From positions 1 through 41,979 of the IMG/VR virus record IMGVR_UViG_3300048042_000182: a DNA stretch of 41,979 bases, one strand, 5' to 3'. The number at the start of each line of letters is the position of its first letter. Positions within the stretch are counted from its first letter, which is position 1. The position numbers and the translations under genes are program-made. Shown here in pieces: positions 16,239 to 24,150 of this stretch. Under the pieces are notes generated by a model, which worked only from the letters and a program-made list of their open reading frames with translations, was not told where the DNA came from and made no database searches. Source of the DNA: a virus.

Positions 16239-17675
16239 TTACTTCACCACCGCAGGCTTCACGGCTTCCGCGATTTCTTCAATGCGCTCCTTGTAGAGCT
16301 TGGTTGCGCCTTTCTGGAGCCCAAGGAATATCCGGTCGTACTCGTCCAGGTCCTCGCGAATCGCATCCTCCGGCTCGCTGAATGATGCTGCTGACGTGTC
16401 GCGCACTGTGACGGCTGGGGCATTTGCACCGGGCGTTGCGATCTGATCGTTGATTGACGCCTGCGGCACGTCGTAACGGTCGGTGAGGTAACTGAGCGGC
16501 ATGGGAACGCCCATTCCCTGCAGAGCGGAGTCGATGCCGATACGCGCAGCCAGGTCTTCATCCTCTTCCAGGTCAAACGACCAAGTGGGCATCGGCGCAT
16601 CCGGACCGAAGTTCCATAGCACCAGCGGGCGGACCAGCTGGCGATTGACAACCGACATCAGGCCGCGGCAAAGCTCGACCGTCTTCTTCTCCAAAGTATC
16701 GGCGTGGGTGTCGCCCTGGGCCTTTGAGCCGCCGCCGCCTTCATTGCCAAATGTGGTCAGCGTCTCGCCCAGAATCCTGCGCGCGATCGCGTACTGCATA
16801 AGCAGGAATAGTTCCTTGTAGACGGCGGGGTCCAGGGCGCGGGCGATCTTGAGCAGCTCCTGGTCGTATTGCATGTTCTCCGGCATGGCCAGCGCGGCTT
16901 CGCTGATGATGGCCTGGGCAATGGCTGCAGCTTGCTGCCGTGCAGACACGTCGGCGCCATCCGCGTAACGCACCACGGCCGTGCCAGGTCCCTTCTCGCC
17001 GTACTGCAGCCAGAGGCGCAGAGTGTTCCGTTTGAACCAGCTCGGCCAGAAGACACTCTTGAGCAGTGGACGACCCATTCGGTTGCGCGAGCGGCCGCGG
17101 TAGGTAGAGATCAGGAACTTCTGCTCCGGCATCGGCGTGCCCTCCATCATGAAGGGCGAGTCGAGCAGCTGGAGCTGGCCGATCTGTGGCTGGAATCGGT
17201 TGCCGAAGAGAAACAACTCCTGAGGGCAATCGTTGATCTCAGTGAGCGCGGCCTGGCCCATGCTGGCATCGAAGATCATCTCCTGGACGCTGAATCCATA
17301 GCCTGGTGCGTCCAGCATGCAATCCAGTGTTCCATGGAAGTTGGGCAGCCCATCGAGCTGCGCCTGGACGAATGCTGCCACGTCCTGCGCTTTACCCGAG
17401 TCGTCTGCCGGTCGCACACTGCGATCGCGCTCAAGCACGTTCAGCTTCAGCGTGTCCATGGCGTTGCCGACGTCCTCGTCTTTGTCCTCGAGCTCGCGGT
17501 AGTAGAGGATGGACATCGCCTCGTTGCGCACCATCGAGCCCCAGATCGTGGAGGGACTGCGCTGGCCACCAAAGGCCAGCGCGTTCTGGTAGAGCGAGAT
17601 TTGCGTGAGATAAAGTTTCTGTTCGCCAACGATCTCGCCCGCAGGCGGCATCGGCGGAATCTGTTCGTCTGCCAT
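16239..17675 (-). CDS. Portal protein (DUF935, Mu gp29-like)
   Basis: A 478-residue protein with the DUF935 pattern: QISLYQNALAFGGQRSPSTI near the N-terminus, RDRSVRPADDSGKAQDVAAF at about 85-105, RNRMGRPLLKSVFWPSWFKR in the middle, ARRILGETLTTFGNEGGGGS and WNFGPDAPMPTWSFDLEEDE towards the end. The protein forms the dodecameric DNA channel at one capsid vertex. The ATG overlaps the terminase stop (TGATG) and GGAGG lies 9 bases upstream. Confidence 0.93.
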   Translation of the reverse strand: MADEQIPPMPPAGEIVGEQKLYLTQISLYQNALAFGGQRSPSTIWGSMVRNEAMSILYYRELEDKDEDVGNAMDTLKLNVLERDRSVRPADDSGKAQDVAAFVQAQLDGLPNFHGTLDCMLDAPGYGFSVQEMIFDASMGQAALTEINDCPQELFLFGNRFQPQIGQLQLLDSPFMMEGTPMPEQKFLISTYRGRSRNRMGRPLLKSVFWPSWFKRNTLRLWLQYGEKGPGTAVVRYADGADVSARQQAAAIAQAIISEAALAMPENMQYDQELLKIARALDPAVYKELFLLMQYAIARRILGETLTTFGNEGGGGSKAQGDTHADTLEKKTVELCRGLMSVVNRQLVRPLVLWNFGPDAPMPTWSFDLEEDEDLAARIGIDSALQGMGVPMPLSYLTDRYDVPQASINDQIATPGANAPAVTVRDTSAASFSEPEDAIREDLDEYDRIFLGLQKGATKLYKERIEEIAEAVKPAVVK

Positions 17676-19030
17676 CAGAGATAGCCTCCAGACTGGGAAA
17701 AGCTGCTAGGAATTGGGCTTGAGGTCATGCCCAGGGTGCATACAGCGCCGTTATCTCCGGCCAGAAGCCCCAGCGCTTGAGCCCAAAATTCATCCGCATG
17801 GCCGGCCTCAGTGCGATCGGCATCAAATCGGAAGTTGTTGGCTGCTGTCGGGATCTTTCGGATCGCGTGAATTGCCCCACGAAGGTTGGTATCGTCCGGA
17901 TTGCGAATCGTCCCATCCTCGTAATTTCGCTTTGCCCTCACCGCCAGGTCTTCTTTAGAAGCCGCGGTGAAAGTGACAGGCTCAACGCGATAGGTCCCAT
18001 ACTTCGTCACTAACTCTTCAGCCATTTGCATGCCGATTCCCGTGCAGTCCTGGCAGAGCCGCTTGATCGGCAGATTCTCCATAAACCACTCGATCTTGGT
18101 TCGTTGAATCCGGAACGGAGTCGCGCGCATGCGCACAATTGCGCGAGTCCAATAGACTCCAAGCACCTTTTCGAGGAGATAGATGACCGTGAGATCCTTC
18201 TTGCGGCCAACGTCCACGCCCAGGAATAGTTCGCCCGTGGGAATGTAATACTCCGGGAGATCTGTAGTAGCGTACGAAGACTCCGCAGCCCTAATCTGCG
18301 CCCAGGTGATCCAGCTCGAAGCATCGCTGATGAACTTGCAGCAGTACTCCTGATCCCATATGTCGTCATCCGGGCAGCCCTCGCGCAGCTTCACCGGGTC
18401 GGCATTCAAGCCCTGGGCGACGGCGTCGTAGATCGTCGTGCAGTGCTTCGAGTAGCCGTTTTCCTTCTCGCACAGTTCGTAGAACATGCCCGACTCGCCA
18501 AAGCAAGTCGAGCCGATCTCAATCGAGTAGCCGCGAGTCACGGAAGGATAGATAGCCGCATAGATGCGTTTTGCATCTTTGTGGAAGGCGAACTCGTCGG
18601 CCAGGACGTTTCCCGTGTAACCGCGGGCCGTGTCGGGGTTCGCCGGCAGAAAGATCATTCTGGATTTGTTTGAAGGGAAATGGATCACCGACTGGGTCAG
18701 CTCCACGGCCTGGACAAATTCGCCCGTGCCTTCCTTCTCGAAAACCCCGGTTCCTTCCCTTTCGACAAACTCAAAGCCGCGCGCCGCCTGCTCGATCTGC
18801 GCGATCGCTTCCACATGCTCCCTGGCCTTGTGCGCCAGCTCGTTCGATTGGCGCTGTCCGGCCGAGAGTGCGATCCAGAGAGTTTTACGCCGCACCATAT
18901 CGGCAACAGCCCGGAAGGTGGCGCAGAAGCTGAAGCCAATCTGCCGCCCCTTCTTCCATATTTTGAGAGGAGACTTGTCGTTGATCCAGTCCTGCTGGTA
19001 TTTGAGGAAGATCTGGTTAGACTGCCCCAT
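17675..19030 (-). CDS. Terminase large subunit (Mu gp28-like)
   Basis: A 451-residue packaging motor. Residues 26-34 (KKGRQIGFS) form the Walker-A-like loop, 141-149 (NVLADEFAF) the Walker B with Asp145-Glu146, and Asp273 in FLGVDVGRKKDL opens the RNase-H-like nuclease domain; further acidic positions are in LCQDCTGIG and TEAGHADEF. As in Mu, it should package by headful from a site in the prophage and so include flanking host DNA. It overlaps the small terminase gene by 14 bases. Confidence 0.93.
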   Translation of the reverse strand: MGQSNQIFLKYQQDWINDKSPLKIWKKGRQIGFSFCATFRAVADMVRRKTLWIALSAGQRQSNELAHKAREHVEAIAQIEQAARGFEFVEREGTGVFEKEGTGEFVQAVELTQSVIHFPSNKSRMIFLPANPDTARGYTGNVLADEFAFHKDAKRIYAAIYPSVTRGYSIEIGSTCFGESGMFYELCEKENGYSKHCTTIYDAVAQGLNADPVKLREGCPDDDIWDQEYCCKFISDASSWITWAQIRAAESSYATTDLPEYYIPTGELFLGVDVGRKKDLTVIYLLEKVLGVYWTRAIVRMRATPFRIQRTKIEWFMENLPIKRLCQDCTGIGMQMAEELVTKYGTYRVEPVTFTAASKEDLAVRAKRNYEDGTIRNPDDTNLRGAIHAIRKIPTAANNFRFDADRTEAGHADEFWAQALGLLAGDNGAVCTLGMTSSPIPSSFSQSGGYL

Positions 19031-19700
19031 AGATCTCCCTCACCTTTTCGAGCAGGTCCTCGCGGGTGAGCTGCACCGGGGGCTTGCCTTCGCGGCCTTC
19101 GATATCGCCCAGCAGGTTGCCGGCCTTTTGTTTGACCAGGTCGAGCTTCATCTGGACCGTCTTCTCTTCCACGGCGACTCTGCGCGCCTGCAGCTCTACG
19201 CGCTGGAGCCGGGACATGGTCAGTGAGAGCAGGTTAAGGCCTGCAAGGAACTTCCCCTGGTCGCCCGGTCCAACCTGCTGCATCAGGGTGAAGACCTGGT
19301 CACGCATGGCATTCATCACCGCGGCGTTCGATCCTGGCAGATCATTACTAGAGAAAGCCTGCGCCCACTCGCGCGCTTTGGCGCTCTCGGCCAGGACCTG
19401 GGAGCGCACCTGCGCGACGCGTAGATCGAACCACCTTTGCAACGAGGACTTCGCCAGGCGCAATCCGGGGAAGAGATCCAGATCTTCGCTCTCCACCAGA
19501 ACCCAGTCAATAAAGCCACCGCCGTCCTTTTCCCAGTCAGCGCTATACGGCCGCGCTGATTGCTCGGCGATTTCCACCCAGGTGCGTCCCCGGTCGTAGA
19601 GCGTCTTGATCGCGTCCTGCGCGCTCTGCGGCAGTCGATCGATCTTGAGCGGCTGCTTCACTACGCGGGGCTCTCCCGTTTTTGGTCTGGGCTTAGTCAA
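19017..19700 (-). CDS. Terminase small subunit (DUF3486, Mu gp27-like)
   Basis: A 227-residue helical protein. It contains an N-terminal HTH-type segment (LPQSAQDAIKTLYDRGRTWVEIAEQ) and a long helix pair after residue 150 with charged residues, as in DUF3486. It should recognise the packaging start and load the large subunit. TTG at 19700 is the start used; GGAG lies 7 bases upstream. The family in Mu is gp27 and the order 27-28-29-30 is preserved here. Confidence 0.85.
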   Translation of the reverse strand: MTKPRPKTGEPRVVKQPLKIDRLPQSAQDAIKTLYDRGRTWVEIAEQSARPYSADWEKDGGGFIDWVLVESEDLDLFPGLRLAKSSLQRWFDLRVAQVRSQVLAESAKAREWAQAFSSNDLPGSNAAVMNAMRDQVFTLMQQVGPGDQGKFLAGLNLLSLTMSRLQRVELQARRVAVEEKTVQMKLDLVKQKAGNLLGDIEGREGKPPVQLTREDLLEKVREIYGAV

Positions 19701-19718
19701 ATTGAAACTCCACGCCGC

Positions 19719-20045
19719 TCAACCCTGGTTGTACTGCACGTCGTCATTGCTCTTGCGGAGCGTCATAAAGCGCAGGCCTGCGGCCGTCAGCTCGATCTGG
19801 CTGATTACGGTGCGTCCCGTGTCTTCATTCATGCCCTGCTTGAACACGATGTAATCGAGCACTGCGAGATCCTGAAGGAGGGTGATCACTTGTTCGCGGC
19901 CCACCGTCATGCCGAGCTTCAGAAACATGCCCCAGATTTGGAGGTCATCCATGCGCGAGAGCTGGTTTTGGTGACCTTCCCGTACCCAGCTCATGATGAT
20001 GCCCCTGCGCCGTCTTTCTTGCATCAGCTTCAGATCACCTTCCAT
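19719..20045 (-). CDS. Winged-helix phage protein (Mu gp26 position)
   Basis: A 108-residue protein in front of the small terminase. The pattern ERRRRGIIMSWVREGHQNQL, then GMTVGREQVITLLQDLAVLDY and ELTAAGLRFM is a winged-helix domain like the VpaChn25_0724-type proteins found at the same place in Mu-like phages. It may act in packaging or late regulation. GGAG lies 7 bases before the ATG. Confidence 0.68.
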   Translation of the reverse strand: MEGDLKLMQERRRRGIIMSWVREGHQNQLSRMDDLQIWGMFLKLGMTVGREQVITLLQDLAVLDYIVFKQGMNEDTGRTVISQIELTAAGLRFMTLRKSNDDVQYNQG

Positions 20046-20049
20046 GTGT

Positions 20050-20589
20050 TCACTCCGTTCCTTGGTGTGCCGACTGTTCTTTACTCAGCATCGAGTGCAG
20101 CCCTTTTATGCTGCGAGCCAGATCCTGCAATACGTTGTCTTGCTGGTCCATCCGCTCATAGAGACCGTTGACTCCCTGGGCGGCAAATATGGTGAGCCGC
20201 TCCATCTCTTCCGCCTGACGGCCGCCCTGGTCTGCCAGCTTGGTCAGCGCGTCGGCTTGGCGCCCGCTGGCGTGTGCTTGCTGCTGCACGCCCTCCACAA
20301 CCGAGCTGAACGTGGTCTGGATTGTGTCGTTCATCCGCGAAAGAAAACGGCCAAGAAACATTAGCCCCAGCAGCGCGATGAATGGCCACGGCCCCCATTG
20401 CGCCAAAAGCGTGAACCCGGCCTGCGGCTGCCGCTGCAAAAGCTCAAAGGCCGCCAAAATCACGGCAGCGCCGCCGGCGGAACTGAGCCCGATCCGCAAG
20501 TGCTTCAGCCAGCCGCCGCGGAAACTCACTGCGGCTTCACCCCGCGGAATGGCCGACATGCTGATTCCACCCAACCCGAGCGTCGTCAC
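20050..20589 (-). CDS. Membrane protein with coiled coil (lysis region)
   Basis: A 179-residue protein with hydrophobic helices at about 34-48 and 62-82 followed by a long amphipathic helix rich in Gln, Ala, Asp and Glu (residues 85-175). The arrangement TM plus coiled coil recalls DUF2730 proteins (Mu gp25) and also spanin or holin-like components. The GTG at 20589 overlaps the stop of the upstream gene, with GGGGAG about 9 bases before. An internal ATG (20559, MSAIPRGEAA) is an alternative start. Confidence 0.55.
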   Translation of the reverse strand: MTTLGLGGISMSAIPRGEAAVSFRGGWLKHLRIGLSSAGGAAVILAAFELLQRQPQAGFTLLAQWGPWPFIALLGLMFLGRFLSRMNDTIQTTFSSVVEGVQQQAHASGRQADALTKLADQGGRQAEEMERLTIFAAQGVNGLYERMDQQDNVLQDLARSIKGLHSMLSKEQSAHQGTE

Positions 20590-20939
20590 TTGGCAGTGCT
20601 CCCCGCATCGGATGTTGAAAAAGAGCGAGCTATCTCCGGGAACGCGTTAGCTGCCACAGATTCCACCGTCGCCGCGGTCATAGCCGTGTTGCCTGCCCTT
20701 ATATTGATACCGGCCGCAGCCACGCCCTGGAGGGCGGTCAGCAGCTCCGCCTGGTGGCGATTCTGCTTGGCGCTGAATCCGGCGATCGACAAGCCGACCC
20801 CGAAGACCGTGAGGCCGTCCACCGGCTCCAGCTTTCCGTACCAGACGCCGGCCACCGCCGCCGCCATCACCAGGGTCCCCCCGACGATGGTTTTCTTCCC
20901 CTGCCACCAAACCAGTACCGCCGCCCAAATCTTCCCCAT
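20586..20939 (-). CDS. Holin-like two-helix membrane protein
   Basis: A 117-residue protein with two hydrophobic segments (KTIVGGTLVMAAAVAGVWYG at about 16-35; GLTVFGVGLSIAGF at about 42-55) separated by a short charged turn, and a soluble Ala-rich tail. This is the layout of a class II holin. It lies between the secreted nuclease-like gene and the terminase block, in the lysis module. GAGGGGG stands five bases before the ATG. No family is recognised with certainty. Confidence 0.55.
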   Translation of the reverse strand: MGKIWAAVLVWWQGKKTIVGGTLVMAAAVAGVWYGKLEPVDGLTVFGVGLSIAGFSAKQNRHQAELLTALQGVAAAGINIRAGNTAMTAATVESVAANAFPEIARSFSTSDAGSTAK

Positions 20940-21117
20940 AAATCCCCCTCAAACCCCGAATCCCGCTCCGAGGGTCGAACCACAGCCGTCAGGTGCCGAT
21001 TCCGGCCCCGATAAGGCCGCGTCGACCCCGTTTAGTCATTTTGCAAGTACTACCCCCGCCGAAAATCCTCCCGGCGCGCACAGAACGCCCTCTGGCGCGT
21101 TTTGACTTTTTCGCCCC
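20940..21117. other. 178-bp gene-free spacer in the lysis module
   Basis: I find no credible gene here. It is rich in C and G, contains short GC-rich inverted repeats such as CGCCC-TCA-type near 21111-21125, but lacks a clear T-tailed terminator on the minus strand. Confidence 0.55.
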
Positions 21118-21705
21118 TCAGGGCGTCTCCAGAGCCTGCGCGACCGTCAGGTTGTCCGGCCGGAACCACATCGCCTGAAACTTCGTCTCGAACTCCCCAG
21201 CCGTCTCAGCACCGAGGGTAAAAGTCGCAGAGTTGTCCTGGTTCTTCTCACCCTGCTCGCTGAAGTTTGCAGAACCGTCGCGGACCAGGCGGGAATCCAA
21301 GCAATAGCTCTTGAGGTGCATCAGCACCTTCGAGTGCTTCACGCGGATCTCGACGCCTTTCAAACCGATCAGCGCGCGCAGGGGAATCCGTGCACAGGTG
21401 GCGTCGCCTCGGCACTCGGCCTGCAGCTCACCGCGGTCCAGGTAGATCCGGATCGCCACACCGTGAGCTGCCCGATCCACCAGCGCGTCCACAATCGCCT
21501 GGTCAGTCAGGCTGAAGGCTGCCAGGTCAACGGTCTTGTTCGCCAGGCCAATTTCGGCCACGTCCGCTTGCTCCAAGTTCTGATCCGGCGAGTACTCCGT
21601 GCTCACGGCTCCCTGGGCGTAGGCAGGTTGCGCGCAACTTGCCATCCCCATAGCGATCCCAAAGACCATCCCCAATCCCATCCGTCCCCGCATCCGCATC
21701 GTCAT
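21118..21705 (-). CDS. Secreted phospholipase-D-type nuclease-like protein
   Basis: A 195-residue protein with an N-terminal signal peptide (about 1-31: a basic start, a hydrophobic core ending QPAYAQG, AYA-Q cleavage). The mature part has one HKD motif, HLKSYCLD (H-x-K-x4-D), followed by GSANFSEQGEKNQDNS, as in Nuc/PLD-family endonucleases that act as dimers with one motif each. With the signal peptide the enzyme should act outside the cytoplasm, in the periplasm or outer surface. Within the lysis operon this could degrade DNA at lysis or block entry of competing DNA. The ATG overlaps the upstream stop (ATGA). Function on the phage is inference. Confidence 0.75.
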   Translation of the reverse strand: MTMRMRGRMGLGMVFGIAMGMASCAQPAYAQGAVSTEYSPDQNLEQADVAEIGLANKTVDLAAFSLTDQAIVDALVDRAAHGVAIRIYLDRGELQAECRGDATCARIPLRALIGLKGVEIRVKHSKVLMHLKSYCLDSRLVRDGSANFSEQGEKNQDNSATFTLGAETAGEFETKFQAMWFRPDNLTVAQALETP

Positions 21706-21956
21706 AGTGTCGTCACCAGGGCGCGAATCTTGTCCGCGACCAGCCCTTCAGAAATAAAAAACGGTTTGTCTGTGCACTGAATAGAGAGTGTCTGGGCGGC
21801 CTCGTCATAGGTCCAGGTGGCCGTAAAGCCATTGCCGCTCGCGGTTCCCGTGTCGCCCATGACGGACACGTCGGCCTGAGCCCTGATCCGCGCCCGGATC
21901 GCCTGAAAGCGTTCCCGCGGGATGTTTTGAAAGGTGATAGGCTTGCAGGCAGCCAT
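21702..21956 (-). CDS. Small protein of unknown function (lysis operon)
   Basis: An 84-residue protein starting at ATG 21956, where GGGGGGAG stands just upstream. A 37-residue longer reading has no ribosome site. It has an N-terminal helix (IPRERFQAIRARIRAQADVS) followed by beta strands (GNGFTATWTYDEAAQTLSIQ) and PFFISEGLVADKIRAL. I do not know the family. No signal peptide or membrane segment is evident, so it is cytoplasmic; it is translated with the secreted nuclease-like gene through an ATGA overlap. Confidence 0.6.
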   Translation of the reverse strand: MAACKPITFQNIPRERFQAIRARIRAQADVSVMGDTGTASGNGFTATWTYDEAAQTLSIQCTDKPFFISEGLVADKIRALVTTL

Positions 21957-22100
21957 CGGCTCCCCCCTTATTCTTAGCGGCATCCGGTCTGGTTGAACCG
22001 GATGCCGCCGGGTTGGTTGAGTCCTCGGGGCAAGCGCGGCACTCTCCGTACAGGCACTTCGCCGCAATCCCGAGTTTGGTGCTCTCGTCAGGGTGTATGT

Positions 22101-22724
22101 CTAGAATCCCGCGTGCGCCTCGTAGGCGTAGAAGCCGTCGACCGTGGTGCCATAGCTCTCGGCCACTGGTCGCAATCGCTGCGCATCCATATAAGGGCGT
22201 ACCTGGGCCAGCTTGATAGTGGAGGCGGAGGCCATCTGAGCCACCGCAGCCTTGCCTGAGACCGACTGCACCAGGCCCAATATGGCCGTGACGATCGTTG
22301 CCACTCCGTTGATCGACGCCAGCACATGCTGCTGACTCGCCGGGTTCGTAATCTTCGCGGCAGAAAGCAGCGATGCGTTCACTTGCTGCTGGAAAATCAC
22401 AACAGCGGTTTGCAGTTGCGCCAGCACTCCAGCCGAGGGGTTGGCCAGGTAAGCCTTGGCTTGGGCCACCAGCACATTTGAGGCGGCGTCAAAGCCTATC
22501 GTCGCCGCCACAAAGATCGGCGCTTCAGTCGGGGCCAACAGCGCGGCCGTCGAGTCCACCGTCGCCACTGCGCTCTGCAGTGCCGGCGTCCAGTTCACAA
22601 TGTTCTGCGCCACCTGGTTCCCGGTGCAGCCCACCATCGGCAGGGTGCCCATCACCAGCACGGCACAAAGCATCACGGCGCCCAGCAGGCGCGTCGATAC
22701 GTTCTTGAGAAAGTTCAGCTTCAT
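22101..22724 (-). CDS. Lipoprotein (lysis region)
   Basis: A protein of about 207 residues with a lipobox (LPMVGC, Cys at about residue 33 from ATG 22724). After the lipid-modified Cys the chain is Ala/Val/Gln-rich with several hydrophobic helical stretches (LASINGVATIVTAILGLVQS). It follows the endolysin gene directly, so it may be an outer-membrane disruptor or inner-membrane anchored lysis protein, or a surface lipoprotein made by the lysogen. ATG 22724 has GAAGGA 8 bases upstream; the frame also opens at 22733, overlapping the endolysin stop. No homologous family is recognised. Confidence 0.62.
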   Translation of the reverse strand: MKLNFLKNVSTRLLGAVMLCAVLVMGTLPMVGCTGNQVAQNIVNWTPALQSAVATVDSTAALLAPTEAPIFVAATIGFDAASNVLVAQAKAYLANPSAGVLAQLQTAVVIFQQQVNASLLSAAKITNPASQQHVLASINGVATIVTAILGLVQSVSGKAAVAQMASASTIKLAQVRPYMDAQRLRPVAESYGTTVDGFYAYEAHAGF

Positions 22725-22729
22725 GGTTC

Positions 22730-23233
22730 TCATCCTTCCGCCGGCGTCGCCGGGCTGTTTCCAGATTCAGAGTCGTATTGGGTAAGGTCGAATTCGTGTA
22801 CCAGAGAAAGCAGGGATTCCGCATAGAAGGGGTTAGTCGAATATCCGCAGTGCTCGAGCGCAATGGCGAACTTGGCCGCATCGCCGCGCACGGCCATGGC
22901 CGGCGCGTAGCGCGAGGCCTGGGCCAGCAACAGGCCGTGGGCCTTGAAGCTGTCGGCCACGGTGGAGTAGCGGGCGAACGTGGCCCGCTCCTCCACCGAA
23001 TGGCCGTGAACCACCTCATGCGTAGGTAGTTCGATATAGCTTTCCGGTGCTACGTGGACAGCCGTTTTGATGCCGAAGTAGTTGTTGGCCTGCTTGGCCA
23101 GGCCGGTCTGGCCCCAGCCGCTCTCGAGGATTGCCTGGGCGATGGTGATCGACGCCGGCACACCCGTCGCGTGTTGCGAGGCAAGCGCCGCCGGCACTGC
23201 CAATTTCAAGAATGTCGATTCGCCCTCGGTCAT
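22730..23233 (-). CDS. Endolysin (glucosaminidase family)
   Basis: A 167-residue protein with the glucosaminidase (FlgJ/LytG, GH73-type) pattern: ITIAQAILESGWGQTGLAKQ with the catalytic Glu37, ANNYFGIK, then the Tyr-rich part (RYSTVADSFKAHGLLL) and CGYSTNPFYAESLLSLV. It cuts peptidoglycan glycan strands. No signal peptide or SAR helix is seen, so a holin should control its release. The ATG 23233 has GGGAGTGGG upstream and is the first gene of the late leftward operon as seen; the 285-bp leader before it should hold the late promoter. Confidence 0.88.
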   Translation of the reverse strand: MTEGESTFLKLAVPAALASQHATGVPASITIAQAILESGWGQTGLAKQANNYFGIKTAVHVAPESYIELPTHEVVHGHSVEERATFARYSTVADSFKAHGLLLAQASRYAPAMAVRGDAAKFAIALEHCGYSTNPFYAESLLSLVHEFDLTQYDSESGNSPATPAEG

Positions 23234-23374
23234 GTCCCACTCCCTGGCTCAGAGTTCGGGAGGCCGGGCGTTGAAGAGGCGGCTCTCGCTTTCCGCCCCA
23301 TTGCAACGCCCGAGACACTCTCGGCTCTGGCACCCGCACAACCTCTTCTCGGATGTATGTGCGGTTCCGACCTT

Positions 23375-23396
23375 ACCGGTCTGAATTGAGAGTAGG
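23375..23396 (+). promoter_or_regulatory. Possible internal copy of the end site (enhancer or regulatory site)
   Basis: TACCG, seven bases, TTGAGAGTAG. It fits the end consensus (TACAG-N7-RTGAGAGTR) in spacing and at 13 of the 15 defined positions, and shares TGAGAGTAG with R2. It lies outside the termini in the control region, where Mu has the enhancer (IAS). The role is inference; the match could be partly chance. Confidence 0.5.
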
Positions 23397-23470
23397 GGCG
23401 GCGATAGCGCAGAGATGCGCTAGGTGGCAAAGCCGCGCTCCATGGCTAAATGGGTGAGAGGCGAGGGGAG

Positions 23471-23497
23471 AAAAACAGACCCGCGAGGAGCGGAGTC
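23471..23497 (-). terminator. Intrinsic terminator of the repressor operon
   Basis: On the minus strand GAC-T-CCGC, a five-base loop, GCGGGTC and TG then TTTTT form a 7-bp stem with one bulge and a T run. It lies 22 bp downstream of the last gene of the leftward repressor operon and would keep lysogenic transcripts out of the late operon. Confidence 0.7.
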
Positions 23498-23518
23498 CGA
23501 TTGAACCCAAGATGCGTA

Positions 23519-23746
23519 CTACGCGAGAAGTGCTTTCAAGATAGCCGCGACAATCCCCGCAGTTATTCCGAAGGCCCAGAGTGCCCCGAAAACAGACCAG
23601 AAGATGGTGCTACCGCTGAGGGGCTTCGAAGGAAGAATTTCGATAAAGCTGTCAATGGCCTTTCCCTGTGCGGACGCCTGTGCACAGTCGAAGTGCTCAT
23701 CGTCAAATAAACCGCTCCATTTCCCGCAATATTTGCACTTTGCCAT
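23519..23746 (-). CDS. Zinc-ribbon membrane protein in the repressor operon
   Basis: A 75-residue protein. CKYCGKWSGLFDDEHFDC near the N-terminus can bind a metal; one or two hydrophobic segments (STIFWSVFGALWAFGITAGI and VAAILKALLA) make up the C-terminal half. It is the last gene of the leftward operon headed by the repressor, so it is probably made in the lysogen. A superinfection-exclusion or immunity role is an inference from that position. ATG 23746 is preferred to GTG 23755 because GAGGAAAG stands at the right distance. Confidence 0.58.
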   Translation of the reverse strand: MAKCKYCGKWSGLFDDEHFDCAQASAQGKAIDSFIEILPSKPLSGSTIFWSVFGALWAFGITAGIVAAILKALLA

Positions 23747-23772
23747 TGGGCTCACTTTCCTCGCGAATTTCG

Positions 23773-24117
23773 CTATTGTTCCCTGATTGTTGCGGGAGCG
23801 AGCCTCGAACTGGGCACGCGCTGTTCGGGGTGCCTTTGGGAGATGGCTTCGACCGCGCTAGCCATCAACCTACGAATATCCACGGTTGACTCTTTATTGC
23901 GAGCCGATCCTCGGTTTTTCCGCGCGGCGTGGCTGCTCTCTCGGTCACCTATGTGAATGTTGATCTCGATCCGGTCGCCGGTCACAACATAGTTATCAGA
24001 TGAGTTCACGTTAACCGTGACTCCGGAGCGTTGCTGGTCTTTCTGGTTCTCTGGTTCGACCTCGGCCATAAACTCTCCCATTTGTTCAACAAGATGAAGT
24101 CTTTCCTTATCTGTCAC
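23773..24117 (-). CDS. Unknown protein in the repressor operon
   Basis: A 114-residue hydrophilic protein. A short N-terminal helix (DKERLHLVEQMGEFMAEVE) is followed by beta-like NVNSSDNYVVTGDRIEINIHIG and a basic C-terminal helix (RRLMASAVEAIS). GTG at 24117 is the only start in reach. It lies 33 bp behind the repressor gene and should be lysogenically expressed. I recognise no family; a small repressor partner or an immunity factor are possible. Confidence 0.5.
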   Translation of the reverse strand: MTDKERLHLVEQMGEFMAEVEPENQKDQQRSGVTVNVNSSDNYVVTGDRIEINIHIGDRESSHAARKNRGSARNKESTVDIRRLMASAVEAISQRHPEQRVPSSRLAPATIREQ

Positions 24118-24150
24118 TACAGGCCCCGGCGTTAAGATGTCGATCGCTTA

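Larger units (their letters stand above)
23234..23518. other. Intergenic region between repressor operon and late operon
   Basis: A 285-bp region without a credible gene. It contains the terminator of the repressor operon (23471-23497), a possible internal transposase-type site (23375-23396) and the expected late promoter for the leftward structural operon. I cannot identify a −35/−10 pair with confidence; late promoters of Mu-like phages are activator-dependent and often lack a −35 box. Confidence 0.6.
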
